NCBI GenBank assembly: GCA_017534025.1
Contig: JAFWDF010000130.1
Location: 1 to 8,005, forward strand
Origin: Bacillota bacterium
Lineage (GTDB): Bacteria; Bacillota; Clostridia; Peptostreptococcales; Anaerovoracaceae
Direction of reading: 5' to 3'
DNA length: 8,005 bases
In this document: in pieces, positions 1 through 5,295 of the stretch
Numbering within the stretch: the first letter of the stretch is position 1
Layout: each line of letters starts with the position of its first letter
Notes under the pieces: generated by a model
What the model saw: the letters and a program-made list of their open reading frames with translations, nothing else
Database searches by the model: none
What the model was told of the DNA's origin: nothing
Translations under genes and position numbers: made by a program

Positions 1-242
1 GCGTACTGCAGGCAGGCGCCCACGGCCGCCTCCGAAAGCACATCGCTGTCCTCTGCCAGCCGGTAACCCCTGCGGCTCACCGCTTCTATAGCGTGCCCGT
101 CCTCCCGCAGCGCGCCGACCGCCTTCCACACCGCCGTCCGGCTGACCTGCAGGGCTTCCGCCATCTCTTCCCCAGAAATATAGCCTTCCCGGTGCGTCTC
201 CAGAAAGCGGAGCACCTCATTTTTCACATTCTTCTTTTCCAC
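1..242 (-). CDS. birA: BirA-type bifunctional biotin operon repressor/biotin ligase, N-terminal fragment
   Basis: This partial gene reads leftwards off the window edge, and 80 codons are visible. The protein begins (M)EKKNVKNEVLRFLETHREG and continues through a winged helix-turn-helix (about residues 19-60: a GYISGEEMAEALQVSRTAVWK-like segment, then an ALREDGHAIEAVSRRGYRLAE-like wing). This matches the HTH_11 domain at the start of Gram-positive BirA, which binds biotin-operon DNA. The catalytic ligase and C-terminal domains would lie outside the window, so ligase activity is inferred from the family. The start is GTG at 242-240. An in-frame stop lies upstream with no ATG between, and GGAAG/AAGGAAG sits just upstream as a ribosome binding site. 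A stand-alone HTH regulator of the same family cannot be excluded because the catalytic part is not seen. Confidence 0.8.
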   Translation of the reverse strand, partial: MEKKNVKNEVLRFLETHREGYISGEEMAEALQVSRTAVWKAVGALREDGHAIEAVSRRGYRLAEDSDVLSEAAVGACLQY

Positions 243-377
243 AGTCTTCCTTCGTCTTCCTTTCAGATGTGTTTACGCCGCACTGCCCGTATCCTCTCCG
301 CCGGATGGACATACTCTTCTGATTGGAGCAAAAACCGAACACAGAACCGCTCCGCTGCGGATACAATTCTTTGCTTT

Positions 378-383
378 ATTATA
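378..383 (-). promoter_or_regulatory. Candidate extended -10 promoter for the birA-like gene
   Basis: On the minus strand the sequence reads TATGGTATAAT, a consensus TATAAT preceded by TG one base upstream, which is an extended -10. The position 17 bases upstream is only weakly -35-like, as is common for extended -10 promoters. A transcript from here would have a leader of roughly 130 bases before the GTG start at 242. No recognisable riboswitch or clear BirA operator was seen in that leader. Confidence 0.5.
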
Positions 384-417
384 CCATAATCCGCCCGGAA
401 TTATTTGCCTGCGCCGG

Positions 418-446
418 TTGTTTTCCCATTGGCAATATGATACGAT
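418..446 (+). promoter_or_regulatory. Candidate promoter for the chromate-transporter pair
   Basis: TTGTTT at 418-423 and TACGAT at 441-446 are separated by 17 bases, and TG sits one base before the -10 (TGaTACGAT), so it has extended -10 character. An overlapping TATGAT at 436-441 is a better hexamer but has no properly spaced -35. The site is about 40 bases upstream of the transporter start at 486. It is a pattern match only. Confidence 0.35.
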
Positions 447-485
447 TTCCACGTTCGTTATAAGTATTTCTGAGGGATCAAGCTC

Positions 486-1073
486 ATGAAACAACTGCTG
501 GAATTGTTTATTTCCTTTTTTAAAGTCGGCGCCATGACCTTTGGCGGCGGCTACGCCATGCTGCCCATACTGGAACGGGAAGTCACGGTCAATAAAAAAT
601 GGATTTCCACGGAGGAAATCATGGATTACTACGCCATCGGGCAATGCACCCCGGGGCTGATTGCGGTCAACACTTCGACCTTTGTCGGTAATAAACTGGC
701 CGGTCCGGCGGGAGGCGTCATCGCCACCCTCGGCTTCCTGACGCCCGGTTTTCTGGTGATCCTGCTGGTGGCTGTTCTTCTGAATAATGTAATGGATTAT
801 GAAGTGGTTCATCACGCCTTTGCCGGTGTCCGTGTGTGTGTGTTTGTTTTAATCGTCAACACCTGCATAAAAATGGGAAAGTCTTCTATTGACGGCCTGT
901 TCACCTTCGGTATATTCGCCGTTGTGCTGGCTGCCACAGTCTTTTTCTCGGTACCGCCGGCGCTGCTGGTGATTCTGGCCGGGATACTCGGCGTCCTTCA
1001 GGGACTGCGCCGTCCTGCTCCGGAATCCGGAGAAAAACAGGACGATGATCCCGGGAAAGGAGGGCTCTCATGA
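486..1073 (+). CDS. Chromate transporter (CHR/ChrA family), short single-domain subunit 1
   Basis: This is a 195-residue hydrophobic membrane protein of the CHR family, about half the length of full ChrA. Visible signatures are an N-terminal amphipathic/membrane segment followed by FGGGYAMLPILE (residues 19-30), then IGQCTPGLIAVNTSTFVG (about 51-68), the counterpart of the family's PGP-containing loop. Several long hydrophobic stretches follow (about 78-100, 113-127, 138-172), and the tail is charged and hydrophilic (176-195). The ATG at 486 has GAGGGA at 472-477 as its ribosome binding site. The stop overlaps the next gene by four bases, as in other two-gene short-CHR pairs (YwrB/YwrA type in Bacillus) whose halves are thought to insert with opposite topology and act together. 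The family exports chromate, but the substrate in this organism is not shown by sequence. Confidence 0.9.
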   Translation: MKQLLELFISFFKVGAMTFGGGYAMLPILEREVTVNKKWISTEEIMDYYAIGQCTPGLIAVNTSTFVGNKLAGPAGGVIATLGFLTPGFLVILLVAVLLNNVMDYEVVHHAFAGVRVCVFVLIVNTCIKMGKSSIDGLFTFGIFAVVLAATVFFSVPPALLVILAGILGVLQGLRRPAPESGEKQDDDPGKGGLS

Positions 1074-1645
1074 TCCTGGATCTTGCCCGCCTGTTCATTA
1101 ATTTCTTCATGACCGGCCTGTTCTCCATCGGAGGCGGCCTTGCCACTCTGCCGTTCCTGTATGACATGTCCGACCGTACCGGCTGGTTTACGCATGAAGA
1201 ATTATCCAATATGCTGGCGATTTCGGAATCCACGCCGGGCGCCATTGGGGCCAACATGGCAACCTATACCGGATTTCATGTCGCTTCCCTTCCCGGTGCC
1301 ATTGTTGCTACAGCAGGACTGGCCATGCCCGGGATTATCATCATTCTGATTATCGCCCGGGTTCTGGCGGTTTACAGGAACAATCCATATGTAGAATCCG
1401 CATTCCACGGCCTGCGGCCTGCGTCCGTGGGGCTGATCGCGGCTGCTGCCGTGTCGGTTCTCCAGATCAGCCTGCTGCACTGGGAACGCCTTGGAGCAGG
1501 CACATGGACAGAGCTTTTTCATTTCAAAGCGATCCTTCTGGCCGTGATCCTGTTTATTCTCACCAGAAAATTCCAGAAAATTCACCCCGTTGTCTTTCTG
1601 GCCGGATCCGCCGTGATCGGAATCATTTTTTCGTTTGCAGAATAA
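1070..1645 (+). CDS. Chromate transporter (CHR/ChrA family), short single-domain subunit 2
   Basis: This 191-residue membrane protein is homologous to, but clearly diverged from, its upstream partner. It has SIGGGLATLPFL (residues 19-30) in place of the partner's TFGGGYAMLPIL, and ISESTPGAIGANMATYTG (about 51-68) in place of IGQCTPGLIAVNTSTFVG. Hydrophobic segments follow at about 73-101, 115-133, 153-165 and 172-190. The start ATG overlaps the previous stop as ATGA (1070-1073), and AAAGGAGGG at 1056-1064 is a near-perfect ribosome binding site inside the upstream gene, so the two are translationally coupled. The pair most likely forms one heteromeric transporter. The last codons of this gene contain the -35 element of a promoter for the downstream GTPase gene. 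Confidence 0.9.
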   Translation: MILDLARLFINFFMTGLFSIGGGLATLPFLYDMSDRTGWFTHEELSNMLAISESTPGAIGANMATYTGFHVASLPGAIVATAGLAMPGIIIILIIARVLAVYRNNPYVESAFHGLRPASVGLIAAAAVSVLQISLLHWERLGAGTWTELFHFKAILLAVILFILTRKFQKIHPVVFLAGSAVIGIIFSFAE

Positions 1646-1663
1646 GCCGCCGGGGTATATAAT
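1635..1663 (+). promoter_or_regulatory. Candidate sigma-A promoter for the GTPase genes
   Basis: TTGCAG at 1635-1640 (inside the end of the transporter gene) and a perfect TATAAT at 1658-1663 are separated by 17 bases. The start codon of the downstream GTPase is 32 bases beyond the -10. This suggests the GTPase genes can be transcribed independently of the transporter pair. No inverted repeat resembling a Zur or Fur box was recognised around it. Confidence 0.6.
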
Positions 1664-1694
1664 TAATCGGTTAAAAACAGGAGGTAATAATACA

Positions 1695-2840
1695 ATGACG
1701 AAAGTAGATATTTTTTCCGGCTTTCTGGGTTCCGGAAAAACAACATTAATCAAGAAATTAGTCGCTGAATCCTTCAAGGGAGAAAAAGTTGTCCTGATCG
1801 AAAATGAATTCGGCGAAATCAATATTGACAGCGGATTTCTCAAAGATTCCGGCATTCTGATCAATGAAATGAGCTCCGGCTGCATCTGCTGCACGCTGGT
1901 GGGCGATTTCGGCGATTCGCTTCGCCAGGTTCTGGCACAGTATGAACCGGACCGGATCCTGATCGAGCCGTCCGGAGTCGGCAAGCTGTCCGACGTCATC
2001 CGCGCAGTGCAGGGCGTAGCGGAAGACATGCCGCTGGAACTCAACAGCTTCGTCGCCGTAGCGGACGCAAAGAAATGCAAAATGTATGCGAAAAATTTCG
2101 GCGAATTCTATATTGACCAGATCGCGCACGCCAAGACCATTATTCTGAGCCGGACGCAGGACATCAGCGAAGAAAAGCTGCAGGCGGACATCGAACTGAT
2201 CCGCAAGCACAATCCGGACGCCCGCATCATTACCACCCCGTGGGACGAGCTCACCGGAGATGTGATCCTGGAAGCCATGGAAGAAGACAAATCCTTCGCG
2301 GAACAACTGCTGGAGGATCTGGCCAATGAGCCGCTGCACGAACATCACCACCATGATCACGATGACGACGATGATGAACACGAACACCACCATCATCACC
2401 ACCACGATCACGATGACGACGATGATGAACACGAACATCACCATCATCACCACCACGATCACGATCACGACGATGATGACGAACACGAACACCACCATCA
2501 TCACCACGATCATGATCACCACCATCATCACGACCATGATCACTGCCACCACGATCACGACGCGGACGAGATCTTCTCCACCTGGGGTACGGAAACTCCG
2601 AGGAAGTACAGCGAAGCAGAGATCCGCGAAGCACTGGAAGAACTGGATCTTGGCATGTGCGGCACGGTTCTGCGGGCCAAGGGCATCGTACAGGCCGAAG
2701 ACGGTGAATGGATCCACTTCGACTTCGTACCGGGCGAAACACAGATCCGCAGGGGTCCTGCCAGCTACACCGGCCAGCTGTGTGTAATCGGCGCAGACTT
2801 AAAAGAAGACGAAATCGCGGAGCTCTTTCACGCGGAATAA
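1695..2840 (+). CDS. G3E-family (COG0523/CobW-like) GTPase metallochaperone with His-rich tract
   Basis: This 381-residue cytosolic protein has a CobW/P47K-type GTPase domain (about residues 1-205) with Walker A GFLGSGKT (9-16), the ENEFGE segment (37-42), the COG0523 metal motif GCICC (Cys63, Cys65, Cys66) and IEPSG (about 90-94). The guanine-specificity position reads LSRTQD (151-156) rather than a classical NKxD. Residues 215-289 are an uninterrupted His/Asp/Glu tract with a single Cys. Residues 290-381 form a CobW C-terminal domain (GTVLRAKGI, FDFVPG, LCVIGADL). Family members deliver or allocate Zn, Co, Ni or Fe to client proteins using GTP. The metal here is not defined, though a His-rich tract is commonest in Zn, Ni and Co handlers. 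The ATG at 1695 is chosen because AGGAGG precedes it at ideal distance. An in-frame TTG at 1635 overlaps the upstream gene and has no support. Confidence 0.92.
   Translation: MTKVDIFSGFLGSGKTTLIKKLVAESFKGEKVVLIENEFGEINIDSGFLKDSGILINEMSSGCICCTLVGDFGDSLRQVLAQYEPDRILIEPSGVGKLSDVIRAVQGVAEDMPLELNSFVAVADAKKCKMYAKNFGEFYIDQIAHAKTIILSRTQDISEEKLQADIELIRKHNPDARIITTPWDELTGDVILEAMEEDKSFAEQLLEDLANEPLHEHHHHDHDDDDDEHEHHHHHHHDHDDDDDEHEHHHHHHHDHDHDDDDEHEHHHHHHDHDHHHHHDHDHCHHDHDADEIFSTWGTETPRKYSEAEIREALEELDLGMCGTVLRAKGIVQAEDGEWIHFDFVPGETQIRRGPASYTGQLCVIGADLKEDEIAELFHAE
2337..2561 (+). other. Metal-binding-type His/Asp/Glu-rich coding tract
   Basis: Seventy-five consecutive codons (residues 215-289 of the GTPase) encode only His (43), Asp (24), Glu (7) and one Cys. 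His runs of four to seven alternate with runs of four or five Asp. It sits exactly between the GTPase domain and the CobW C-terminal domain, the usual place for His-rich linkers in COG0523 proteins. This length and purity suggest multi-site binding or storage of divalent metal, which is inferred. Confidence 0.9.
2352..2507 (+). repeat. In-frame tandem DNA repeat, about 51 bp unit, three copies
   Basis: Copy 1 (2352-2402) and copy 2 (2403-2453) are 51 bp each and differ at only two wobble positions by eye. Copy 3 (2454-2507) is 54 bp with one extra codon and a few changes. Each unit encodes an HDHDDDDDEHEHHHHHH-like peptide. A less regular tail follows to 2561. The near-identity of copies 1 and 2 points to recent duplication by slippage or recombination, and copy number may vary between strains. 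Confidence 0.85.
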
Positions 2841-2874
2841 TCCCGCACCGCGCTCTGCTGAAGAGAGGTAATAT

Positions 2875-3822
2875 ATGGCAAGTATTCCTGTATATGTGTT
2901 CGCCGGATTTCTGGAAAGCGGAAAAACCCGCTTCATAAAAGATACAATCCGGGATCCGGGGTTCACGAGAAATGAAAAAACTCTGCTCATCGCCTGTGAA
3001 GACGGCGAAGAGGAATATGACAAGGCTTTTCTGCGGGAAACCAACTGCAAACTCCTGATGATCGATTCACAGGACGAATTCACCGGTTCCCTTTTGGTAA
3101 AAGCCGCCCGTAAGGAACAGCCGGACCGGGTCGTGATTGAATACAACGGCATGTGGGATCTGCGCCTTCTGGAAAGAGAGCTTCCATACAACTGGGAGCT
3201 GTACCAGATCATCAATACCATTAATGCGGAAACCTACGAGATCTACCTGAACAACATGGGTTCGAAGATCATGGAGCACGCTGCTGCATCCGAACTGATC
3301 GTCTTCAACCGCTGTACGGATGAACTGAAAGACTATATTCATACCACCAATATCCGGGCCATGAACCCGCGGGCGTATATTTTCCTGGAGGATATCTACG
3401 GACAGGCTGAGGATTTCTCGGATAATGAACCGCTGCCGTTTGATACGGACGGGGATTCGATTGAAATTCAGCCGGAGCATTTCGGCCGCTTCTATGTCGA
3501 CGCCATGAATGATCCGGACAAATACGAGGGCAAAACCGTACAGATTTACGCGCAACTTCACAAGCGGGAGGAAGATCCGCCGGAACGTTTTGCGGCAGGC
3601 CGGTTTTCCATGGTCTGCTGTGCGGATGACATCGCATTCCTGGCCTTCTTCGCCGACATGGAAGGCGCTGATCAGAAGGTTGTGGAACGGGACTACGCAA
3701 ACATCACCGCCACTGTAGCCAAAGAGTTCGTCAAAGAATTCCAGGCGGAGGTGCCGGTACTGAAGGTCACGGAATTCCAGCCGGCGGAAGCCCCGGAAGA
3801 CGATCTGCTGTACTTTAACTGA
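2875..3822 (+). CDS. CobW-like GTPase fused to a DUF1980 (TIGR03943/YcgQ)-like C-terminal domain
   Basis: This is a 315-residue protein. The N-terminal part (about 1-180) resembles a COG0523 GTPase: PVYVFAGFLESGKTRFIKD with P-loop GFLESGKT (11-18), VVIEYNGMWD (about 86-95) in the Walker B region, and NRCTD (145-149) at the base-recognition position. The CxCC metal motif is absent; the equivalent region holds a single Cys near 58. There is no His-rich tract and no normal CobW C-terminal domain. Instead residues about 200-300 (FYVDAMNDPDKYEGKTVQIYAQL, then GRFSMVCCADD with Cys248-Cys249) resemble the DUF1980/TIGR03943 domain of YcgQ-type permease partners, with its RF-M-CC-D signature; this assignment is from memory of the family. 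ATG 2875 follows AGAGAGG with good spacing, 34 bases after the upstream GTPase, so they are probably co-transcribed. Regulation or metal transfer together with the upstream GTPase is inferred. Confidence 0.8.
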   Translation: MASIPVYVFAGFLESGKTRFIKDTIRDPGFTRNEKTLLIACEDGEEEYDKAFLRETNCKLLMIDSQDEFTGSLLVKAARKEQPDRVVIEYNGMWDLRLLERELPYNWELYQIINTINAETYEIYLNNMGSKIMEHAAASELIVFNRCTDELKDYIHTTNIRAMNPRAYIFLEDIYGQAEDFSDNEPLPFDTDGDSIEIQPEHFGRFYVDAMNDPDKYEGKTVQIYAQLHKREEDPPERFAAGRFSMVCCADDIAFLAFFADMEGADQKVVERDYANITATVAKEFVKEFQAEVPVLKVTEFQPAEAPEDDLLYFN

Positions 3823-3829
3823 TGCAGAA

Positions 3830-3853
3830 TCCGCCCTTCTCCGGAAGGGCGGA
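3830..3853 (+). terminator. Stem-loop after the GTPase genes, probable terminator
   Basis: A perfect 10-bp stem (3830-3839 with 3844-3853, arms TCCGCCCTTC and GAAGGGCGGA) with a TCCG tetraloop starts eight bases after the GTPase stop. The following CTTTCC is only a weak U-tract, so termination may be partial. Confidence 0.55.
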
Positions 3854-3861
3854 CTTTCCAG

Positions 3862-3888
3862 TTGCCCTGTTTTGCAGCCTATTATAAA
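3862..3888 (+). promoter_or_regulatory. Weak candidate promoter upstream of apbE
   Basis: TTGCCC at 3862-3867 and TATAAA at 3883-3888 are separated by 15 bases, shorter than ideal. They lie between the terminator-like hairpin and the apbE start. If used, the leader would contain the inverted repeat at 3889-3911. Alternatives such as TTGTCT at 3924-3929 lack a well spaced -10. Confidence 0.25.
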
Positions 3889-3911
3889 TCCGCTCTTTTT
3901 TCAAAAGCGGA
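3889..3911. repeat. Short inverted repeat in the apbE leader
   Basis: TCCGCT (3889-3894) and AGCGGA (3906-3911) flank an 11-base T-rich then A-rich loop that could extend pairing past a bulged C. It may be a second weak hairpin of the termination region or a leader structure. It is followed by a smaller GTTTG/CAAAC inverted repeat (3922-3926 and 3933-3937) with a 6-base spacer. Function is unknown. Confidence 0.4.
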
Positions 3912-3967
3912 CTGCGAAGCGGTTTGTCTAAGCAAACTCATTACCACAAAGTATATAGAGGATTATC

Positions 3968-5062
3968 ATGAAATATATTCTTCGAAATAAATTGCGCCTC
4001 ATCCCGATGGCGTTGACGGCGTTCCTTCTGACCCTCTCACTGACGGCCTGCGGCAATGCTTCCGGCGGCGCCGGTTCCGCGGAACCGGAAGGCGCGGCAG
4101 AGGAATATTCCAAAACCGTGTACGCCATGGACATTCCCATCGATCTGAAAGCCTGGGGAAAACAGGCCCGGGAAGCCGTGGAGGAAGCCGGACAGGAACT
4201 GCAGCGCATTGACAGCCTGCTGTCCGTTACGAATGCAGAGAGCCAGATCGGGCAGCTGAACGCCCGGACCGGCAGTACCATTTCCGGCGAAACCCTGGAT
4301 GTTGTCCAGGATTCCGTCCGGCTCAGCGAACTGACCGGCGGCGCGTTCAACATTACCATTTACCCGGTTGTCCGGGCATGGGGTTTCACCACAGGCGGCG
4401 AATACCGGGTTCCGTCCGATGCGGAGATCACGGAACTGCTGACCCATGTGGGCATGGACAAATTCACACTGAGCGAATCGGGCAATGATTCGGCCGAAGT
4501 GGTTTTCAGCGATGAAAAAACGATGCTGGACACCGGTGCCATTACCAAAGGCTACGCGTCGGATCGGGTGTATGAGATTTTTGACAGCCACGGGATTGAC
4601 TCGGCACTCTGCTCGCTGGGCGGCAATATCATTACAAAAGGTAAAAAAACGGATGGCAGCCAGTGGCGGGTCGGCATCACGGATCCATTCAACCCCGATG
4701 ACTATTGCATCGCCGTGGCTGTAGAGGATAAATTCCTGGTCACCTCCGGCGGCTATGAGCGCTATTTTAACGCGGATGACGGCATCCGGTACATTCACAT
4801 CATGGATCCGGAGACCGGCCGGCCGGTGGACAATGACCTGGAGTCGGTAACGATCATTTCCGACCACGGCGCGGAAGCGGACGCCCTGTCCACTGCCCTG
4901 TTTGTCAAAGGGCGGGACGCGGCGATCGACTTCTGGAAGAATTGCACGGAACTGGAATTTGATATGATCCTGATCGACGATGACGGCACCATGTACGTAA
5001 CAGAAGGCATTGCCGACAGCAGTACTGCCACGGGAAATTACCCTGTGAAGATAATCCATTAA
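3968..5062 (+). CDS. apbE: ApbE-family FAD:protein FMN transferase, lipoprotein
   Basis: This 364-residue protein is exported and lipid-anchored. It has a basic N-terminus, a hydrophobic core (about 11-25) and lipobox LTAC with Cys28, then a low-complexity Gly/Ser/Ala/Glu linker. The ApbE catalytic domain spans about 48-355, with family signatures GGAFNITIYPVVRAWGF (about 124-140), LDTGAITKGYASDR (187-200; FAD/Mg-binding region), LCSLGGNI (about 214-221), TSGGYERYF (about 259-267), YIHIMDPETGRPV (275-287) and DALSTALFVKG (305-315). The enzyme transfers FMN from FAD onto Ser/Thr of target flavoproteins at the membrane, using Mg2+. The start ATG at 3968 follows AGAGGA with a 5-base gap. No RNF/NQR subunit or other obvious target gene is in the window, so its partner is unknown. 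Two hairpins separate it from the GTPases, so it is probably its own transcription unit. Confidence 0.93.
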   Translation: MKYILRNKLRLIPMALTAFLLTLSLTACGNASGGAGSAEPEGAAEEYSKTVYAMDIPIDLKAWGKQAREAVEEAGQELQRIDSLLSVTNAESQIGQLNARTGSTISGETLDVVQDSVRLSELTGGAFNITIYPVVRAWGFTTGGEYRVPSDAEITELLTHVGMDKFTLSESGNDSAEVVFSDEKTMLDTGAITKGYASDRVYEIFDSHGIDSALCSLGGNIITKGKKTDGSQWRVGITDPFNPDDYCIAVAVEDKFLVTSGGYERYFNADDGIRYIHIMDPETGRPVDNDLESVTIISDHGAEADALSTALFVKGRDAAIDFWKNCTELEFDMILIDDDGTMYVTEGIADSSTATGNYPVKIIH

Positions 5063-5068
5063 TATGGC

Positions 5069-5130
5069 AAAAAAAGGAAAGAGTCCGGCGAAGTTATTCA
5101 CCGGACTTCCCTCCCTACATTTTTCTTTTC
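5069..5130. terminator. Bidirectional terminator between convergent genes
   Basis: Arms AGTCCGG (5082-5088) and CCGGACT (5101-5107) form a 7-bp stem, extended inwards by GAA/TTC after one mismatch, with a GTTA loop. On the plus strand a T-rich stretch (ATTTTTCTTTT, about 5119-5129) lies some distance downstream. On the minus strand the stem is followed directly by CTTTCC and seven T (complement of the A-run 5069-5075). It therefore suits apbE from one side and, better, read-through from the reductase gene on the other. Confidence 0.65.
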
Positions 5131-5269
5131 CTGCTTATGAAAAGATTATTAGGAGATAAGGCATCTATTTACAGTAACCGGAAGGAAGATGCTAATGAAC
5201 TGTGATTACCGATACCGACTCCCAAAAGGTATCCTTTTCAATCCGGTTCCATAAACAGCGAACTATTTT
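5131..5269. other. Intergenic stretch without a supported gene
   Basis: Between the terminator and the hairpin behind the reductase gene nothing convincing is coded. A 22-codon ATG frame begins at 5137 but has no ribosome binding site. A small AAAAGG/CCTTTT inverted repeat (5224-5238) is present. Confidence 0.5.
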
Positions 5270-5295
5270 CAGGCAGAATCCTTGCATTCTGCCTG
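5270..5295 (-). terminator. Stem-loop immediately after the reductase stop codon
   Basis: A perfect 10-bp stem (5270-5279 with 5286-5295, arms CAGGCAGAAT and ATTCTGCCTG) with a 6-base loop lies directly next to the TAA of the minus-strand reductase gene. The downstream minus-strand sequence (GAAAATAG) is not U-rich. It could protect the mRNA 3' end or be a non-canonical terminator, with the true stop at the bidirectional terminator further on. Confidence 0.45.

Noticed and set aside
273..815. Minus-strand open frame over the birA promoter region and first transporter gene
   Set aside because: It overlaps a well supported transporter gene and the divergent promoter area, has no recognisable domain, and looks like a shadow frame.
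1635..1694. TTG-initiated 20-residue N-terminal extension of the first GTPase
   Set aside because: It would run through the promoter and the AGGAGG site. The P-loop normally begins within a few residues of the start, as it does from ATG 1695.
2352..2507. CRISPR-like or satellite repeat array
   Set aside because: The repeats are contiguous, in frame and coding, with no spacers. They encode a metal-binding type tract.
1758..2717. Long open frame (319 codons) antisense to the His-rich GTPase
   Set aside because: It exists because His and Asp codons (CAT/CAC, GAT/GAC) give no stops on the reverse strand. Its product is a low-complexity Val/Met/Ile series with no start signal, and the plus frame has clear domains.
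2326..2787. Thr/Ile/Met-rich plus-strand open frame over the His-rich tract
   Set aside because: It is a frame-shifted reading of the same repeat with low-complexity product and no domain.
5137..5205. 22-codon small ORF downstream of apbE
   Set aside because: The sequence before the ATG is T/C-rich with no ribosome binding site, and it lies directly behind a terminator.
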